Source of the DNA: Dipteris shenzhenensis
Taxonomy: Eukaryota; Polypodiophyta; Polypodiopsida; Gleicheniales
DNA: 64,000 bases
Assembly (NCBI GenBank): GCA_047967505.1
Contig: CM106538.1
Strand: one strand, 5' to 3'
Both the position numbers and the translations under genes were made by a program. The notes under the pieces were generated by a model. It searched no databases. It was not told where the DNA came from and saw nothing but the letters and a program-made list of their open reading frames with translations. This document shows, in pieces, positions 50,301-56,300 of this stretch (position 1 is the stretch's first letter; every line of letters begins with the position of its first letter).

Positions 50301-53300
50301 AAGGGCATTTCAGCTTGCTGTCCCACCTGCATATCAGCCACATTTGGCTCATCATTTCCACCAATAGATGATCCATCATCTACCCTTGATTGTATACCTG
50401 TGGGAGTATTTGGTGGTACCATTTCTTGCACATTTGGTGCATGGACAGCTTACTGTCTATCAACATATGCAAGTGGATTCACATCCTGGAAAGCGATTCT
50501 CCTCATTTCAACCTCCCTCATGGGTGCCTTCTGCATTTTCTTCTCATTGAAGACTATATCATGGCTGCGTATGATCTTCTTTGCTTCTGGATCCCAGAGA
50601 CGATAGCCCATCTCTCCACTTTCACCATAACCCAGAAAGATGCATTTCCTAGACTTAGGATCTAGCTTCTTTCGAAGCTCTTTCGGCACATGTGCATATA
50701 CCTCACACCCAAATATATGTAAATGAGAGTAAGAGGGCTTCTTGCCACTCCATGCCTCTTCAGGAATACCACCATCCAAACTCTTACTAGGTAATCTATT
50801 GATCACATGCACTGCAGTCTTCATTGCCTCAGCCCAAAAACCACCAGAAAGACTTGCATTGGAAAGCATGCATTGCAACCTTTCTTAAATCACACAGTTC
50901 ATCTTTTCTGCAACTGGATTTTGCTCTGGAGTACGAGGGGATGTGAGCTCCCTCTTAATCCCACCTGTATCACAGAAATGCTGAAAGTCATGAGAGAGAT
51001 ACTCTCCACCATTGTCAGTCCGTAGGCATTTAAGCGTTCTACCTGACTGATTCTCAACCAAGGCCAGCCATTTCTGAAATACCTGAAATACATCACTCTT
51101 CTGAGCTATAGCATAAGCCCACACTTTCCTAGTTGCATCATCAATGAATGTCACATAGTATTCAGCCCCGCCTAATGACCGTGTAGGCATGAGACCACAT
51201 ACGTCTGAATGCACCAAATCAAGCTTTTCAAACTCTTTCTTTCCCCTTCTTTTATGGGCTGATTTAGTCTGCTTCCCATATAGACAGTGCTCACAAAATT
51301 CAAAATCAAAGAAACTCAAATGCGGTACATAACCCAAACGGCATAAGAGTTTCATTCCATTTTGGCTCATGTGCCTCAACCTGCAATGCCATAAAGAAGT
51401 GCTTGGCTGCTCGGTTATTGCAACAACATGATCAAATATCCCTGATACATGTAAGGGATACAAAGTCCCACACTTGGTACCCCTGGCCAAAAGCATAGAG
51501 TCCTTCTGAATTTTCCAACTCTAAAAACCAAAAGTAGTGTGAAAACTAGCATCATCTAGCTGACCCACTGAAATAAGACTCTTGGTCAACTTAGGCACAT
51601 GTCTCACATGTTTCAAAATAAATGCAGACCCATTTGCAAAAGAAAACTTTATGTCACCTGCTCTGACTATGTCACATGCATAGTCATTTCCAAGATGCAC
51701 ACAACCTGCCTTTCCACTGTCATAAGTGGAGAACCATTCCCTATGGGGAGTAACATGGAATGAAGCACCAGAATCCAAAATCCAATCTTGGGAATATGCA
51801 TCATCTGAAGTGGTAAGCAACTCTGCAGATAAACTAGACATGAAGAGAATGTCATTGTCACTATCATGTGTGACTGCATTGATCTCCTCAATCTTCACTT
51901 TTCCTTTGTCCTCCCTTGGACTCTCTTCCTTCTTATTTGCACCCCAATTTGCATTCTTTTTCTTATCCTTTTGCTCCCTTTTCAGCTTGTAGGAATCCTT
52001 TTTCATATGGCCCTTCTTGCCACAGTGGTAACACTCAATGTTCTATGCCCTGGATTTGCTACGAGACTTTCCTCTTTCTTGGGACTTCCCCCTGAACTGT
52101 GATCTGCCCCTTTGCATATTTAAGGCTGCATCCTGCTTGTTGCCGTCCATAGACTTCCGTCTAATCTCCTCGGCCAACAAGCTACCCACAACATCATCCA
52201 CCAGGTGCAGAGTTACTGATAGCTGTACGGAAGGTATCCCAAGAGGATGGCAATGAACATAAGAGAAATATTGCCTTAGTCTCCGCATCAAAATTCATCT
52301 TCTGAGCCTGAAGCTGGCTGAAAATAATATTAAATTCATTCAAGTGAGAAGCAATGGAGACCCCTTCCTTCATCTGCAGCTCAAACAACCTCTTCATGAG
52401 GTGAACTTTATTAGAGGCAGTTTCCTTCTCATAAGTGCCACACAGTTTCTTCCACAAATCTTCCGTAGTCTGCTCATTTACTACTATGAAAATAAACAGA
52501 CTCTGCAAGATGAAGTCTAATAGTAGACTTTGCTAATGTATCCAACTCATTCCAATCATCCTCAGACATATTTGCAAGCTTAGCTTCAATCCCTGCCAAG
52601 GGTTTAATCTGTTTCTTTTGAATAAGCACATCCCTTATCTGTTCTTTCCACAAAGAAAAGTTTGTCCCATCAAACTTTTTAATGTTGAAAAACTCCTTTT
52701 CAGACATGGAAGAGGATGCCATGATGCAAATAAAGCAAAATCCCAAATGCTAGTGCCTGTAAGAGAGAATCACACCAAATACCAGGTGCACCCAAATGTG
52801 TATGCCACAATAGAGTGCAATATCACCAAAACTCAAAGCTCAAAGCATCAAAAGATGCATCTGACTCATGTGCATATACTATGCATCCATATGAGCAAAT
52901 CTGGCCCAAAAGAAAATGCCAACTGCAATGGCAATCCAAAATGCTAGTAAGTGCCAAATGGCTCAAGTATAAAGACCGTCCATGGGCATATGCATCAATA
53001 ATATCTCATCCAAGAGAGCATAGCACTATCAGTACATCACCTGTAATGTGTCAAAGCTGTCCCTCAGCATAAAATAGCATCCATGTGCAAAGCGTCCATA
53101 AAAATAGCATCCCACAAGGCAATTTGGGCCTATCAGCGCATCCAATAAGGACCGCAATGCATCCAAATGGCCTATAAATCATCCACTGCAACCCAATGCA
53201 TACCGCGAATGAGCGCACAACACTGCTCAAACTGTAACCAGAGTGATCTACATAAGATATGCTCAAGAAATCATGGTCCCACGGTAATGACTACTACTGA

Positions 53301-56300
53301 AAAATAGAACCTGAGATGCCTCAAAACATGGGCACCATTGCATAATCGGACTCAGCAAGAAAATTTGCAAATCTCTCTCTTCTGCCGGAACTCCAAAATC
53401 CCAACCGATGAGTGAGAAATGGGAGTCAACACTTATCCACTGCCATGTGGCATAAATCTAAGGTTTCAAAACCTTAGAATGAAAAATGCATAAAAGAGAG
53501 ATGAAATCGAATACACAGAAATCTATAACTCTGAAAATCCTCCACCGAATCGCGCAAGAATTGACAGATAGGGATTTTTGGGCGTCCGGAACGCAATGGG
53601 ACAGACGGTTTTGAAAACCGTGGTCTCAATCATTGGGTCCAACACATGGATTGAAAAACGTTTTTGGAAACAGAGCTGTTTGTAAACTCCACCGGAGTGC
53701 GAATGATGAGCAACATAGAAGTTTTAGGACCTCCTGAGTCCACCGGAACTGACAGATCTGCAAATGGTTGCTCCAAACTTGAGTTCCAACACCCGAGCAG
53801 AAAAACGTAAGAACTGACACAGTGAGTCAAAAATCCAATGAAATGATCCTAGATTCAAGAATGAAGGTGTTTCTAAGCTCCTGAAGTGAAGTGGACACCA
53901 AAAGCAAGCAATAGTTGCCTCTACAAGTCAATACGAAGTCTCTGTCATCGAACGGAACAGAGAAAAGCTCAAAAAACGACTTTTTCTTTGAAAACACTTA
54001 ATAGGCTCTCAAAACCACTTCGCAAAGCCAAAGTGACTTTTCCAAAGGTTCCTCCAAGGTCTCTATACACTCGGATGCAGGTAAAGTCACCCACAAAGCT
54101 TCCCACAGAGCTTCTCCTGCTTCCCACAGAGCTGCTGAGCTTCCAGGCATTCACGCACTCTCAGCTAGATCACTCGGGCTCTGATACCAGTTGAGAGTGC
54201 TCTCAATGGAAGCAAGAACGGAAGAGGGAGAAAGAAAGAAACAGAGAGCCACATAAGTTTTAGTGGGTGCAGAACCACCCTAATCTTCTTTTTCATTCAT
54301 TTATATATGTGTTTGAGTATTGTACATAACCGGGGTAAAGGCACAATGACCTTTAACCCCCATAGCAATAAATCTTGGCTTATTTGGAGTTTTGTGAAAC
54401 TTCCAAGCAGCACAAAGAAAAGGGATACTTAGATTGCAAACAAGCCCTGAAGACTTGTAAAAACTCTGGTGTTGCTTTTGAGAAACTAAGGCACGGGCGT
54501 AAGTTTTGGCTAGCGAGTTTAATTCTCTCAAAATACATTCTAAGTAAACATTTTTGCAAATAAAAACAAAATTAATGGAACATTTGTCTATATAAGATAT
54601 GACAAATTTCCTACGGAATTTTCAAAGAAGAGTTTCACCTTCTTTAGAAAGATGGTTACTTTGCTTTGAGCAATTAACTGAAGAGACTTCTTCTAGTTTC
54701 AAACTCACTTTCTTCAAAATCTTCCCTTTCCATTCTGATACAATATTTTGAACTCCTAAACTTTCTTCTATTTGCAAAGAAAACTTTGAGATTCCCTTAT
54801 CAATAGCTTTTAAAAGGAAAGACTATTTTGAAGAGTACAATCGAAATTTCGTGCCTTTCATGAAAAGGTCTCTTTAGTTACTAGAAAGTAAAATTGAAGT
54901 ATTAGATGTGGCTACATGTCCTAAATCAGCATCAATGAAGCTTTGGAATCTCTTTCTTTTACAACAACAAGGTTCTCTAAGGATAGAAGATTTTGAATGC
55001 TTTGAAAGCCTTTTACCTATCTCTCCATAGTTGAAAGCCTTTTGTCCTAAAGTTTTTGCATACTTCCAACCCACTATTAATTCTTCTCACATAATAAGGG
55101 AAAGAATCCATTACTTTAGGAGACTTCAAAATTGAGTGCAAGCCTACCTTATCAAGAGAAGAAGTAAATATAGAAAGCAAGAGTTTCTTATTATAATGGA
55201 GTTCTTTGCTTTGAAAGGAAGCTTTTAGTTTTAAGAGGCGATCCAATAGTGCTTTAAGCTGTATATAATGGAGCTTATTTAGATTCAAATCCTCAAAAGA
55301 GAAGTTTTCCAAGGTGTATAGAAGTTTGAACATAACTTTGACATTATATTTTTCAAAACCTTTTAATTGAAAAAAGACCCAGAGACATTAGTCTATCTAG
55401 GTAAAGAAGTCTTCTTTTATAGTCTCGAGAAGCAAAAACTCTTGGAACTGAGGAAGCTAAAGGAACTGAAAGAGGAGGAGAGGAACTGAGGGAAGCAAAT
55501 CACGATCAACATGAGAGATTGTAGGAGAGCTAAGAAAATCCCATAGCATAACTTTAGGTTTTCATACAAGGGTATGTATATGACTGTTGATAAGGAGAAA
55601 TGTTAAAAGGCTTGACATGAGTTCTCCACATCATAGGGTTCTTTTATTCTTATGATGAGTTGATTTTTCCTTCCAAATTTAAACCTCTTGGGAAGAAAGT
55701 CATCCAAAACAATTCAGGAGATCAAGCAACCTTGTAAAAATGCTTGGCATTTTTAAAATGGTCCTCTATATGCTTAATATGAAAGCAACGAAAAGATTTT
55801 AAACCTGATTTTGCCATTGCCACATATAAGGTTTTTAAAATTTCAATCAAGGAATTCTTCTTATGAACTTTTCTAGCTTCCCTAACATGTTCTTGAAACT
55901 GAATAAAAGCCTTCTAATAGGTTTGTCCTACATAAAGCATATTACTACTATGTATGTTATAGACAACATAAATTACTTGTGTGGTATGAATAGGACTAAT
56001 AGGAACGGAAATCTTAAGATGCTTGTTTCTAAGACGTCTTAGTTTATTAAGAATTCTTATGTTATTATTTATAATGAGTGCTAGCTAATAAAGCCTTAAA
56101 GTTAGACCAATTGATGTTACCTTCACCAAAATCATTCATGTTTGACCTAGCTAAAAAGTTAAACCTTTCTCTACATATGTTTCTTCGAACCTTTTTGTTT
56201 TGATTTACTTAGCTAGACCCAATTAAATCACCTACCAAAAAGACAAGAATCACTAGCATTTCCAATGTTGTTCGGTGAGGTCAGGTGATCCAACATTGGG

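Larger units (their letters stand above)
48449..54364 (-). mobile_element. Copia-2, near-intact, nested in the PLE (TSD GCAAT)
   Basis: Ty1/copia element of 5,916 bp on the minus strand. LTRs are at 48449-48619 (171 bp) and 54192-54364 (173 bp), flanked by GCAAT at 48444-48448 and 54365-54369. The LTRs differ at about six substitutions, all C/T or G/A type, and a 2-bp length change. Gag to RNase H is nearly continuous, with few breaks, so this is the youngest element in the window. It sits exactly in the RFIA|AS motif of the PLE RT. Confidence 0.95.
47280..55333 (-). pseudogene. PLE reverse transcriptase, broken and interrupted by copia-2
   Basis: Right flank: 55333-55013 ([20 protein letters not shown]...) and 54530-54365, ending [19 protein letters not shown]. 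Left flank: the sequence resumes ATTGCAGCTTCT, giving RFIAAS, then [16 protein letters not shown] (48430-48380) and TYDFTTL (about 48210; motif A). [17 protein letters not shown] follows. GIPMSTSLF (about 47940) corresponds to motif [13 protein letters not shown] (47820-47785) is motif C with both catalytic aspartates. [17 protein letters not shown] and a thumb ([23 protein letters not shown], 47490-47420) follow. Several single-base shifts and stops. Confidence 0.78.
47250..56250 (-). mobile_element. Penelope-like element (PLE) with N-terminal GIY-YIG, decayed, split by copia-2
   Basis: Two flanks of copia-2 (54365-about 56250 and about 47250-48448) join into one degraded retroelement of about 3.1 kb. 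In reading order: a GIY-YIG-like endonuclease (about 55990-55650), a linker ending [12 protein letters not shown], an RT N-terminal region (55333-54370), and the RT motifs KPRFIAAS, YDFTTL, GIPM and [24 protein letters not shown] block and a thumb-like region (47520-47280) follow. This set of motifs belongs to Penelope-like RTs. The endonuclease lies before the RT, as in Chlamys/Naiad-type elements. Frameshifts and stops show it is dead. Ends and any hammerhead ribozyme were not found. Confidence 0.8.

Noticed and set aside
54301-55400. Caulimovirus-like RT remnant
   Set aside because: Considered first, but the KPRFIAAS, GIPM and RFLDDL motifs and the upstream GIY-YIG fit a Penelope-like element, not a pararetrovirus.
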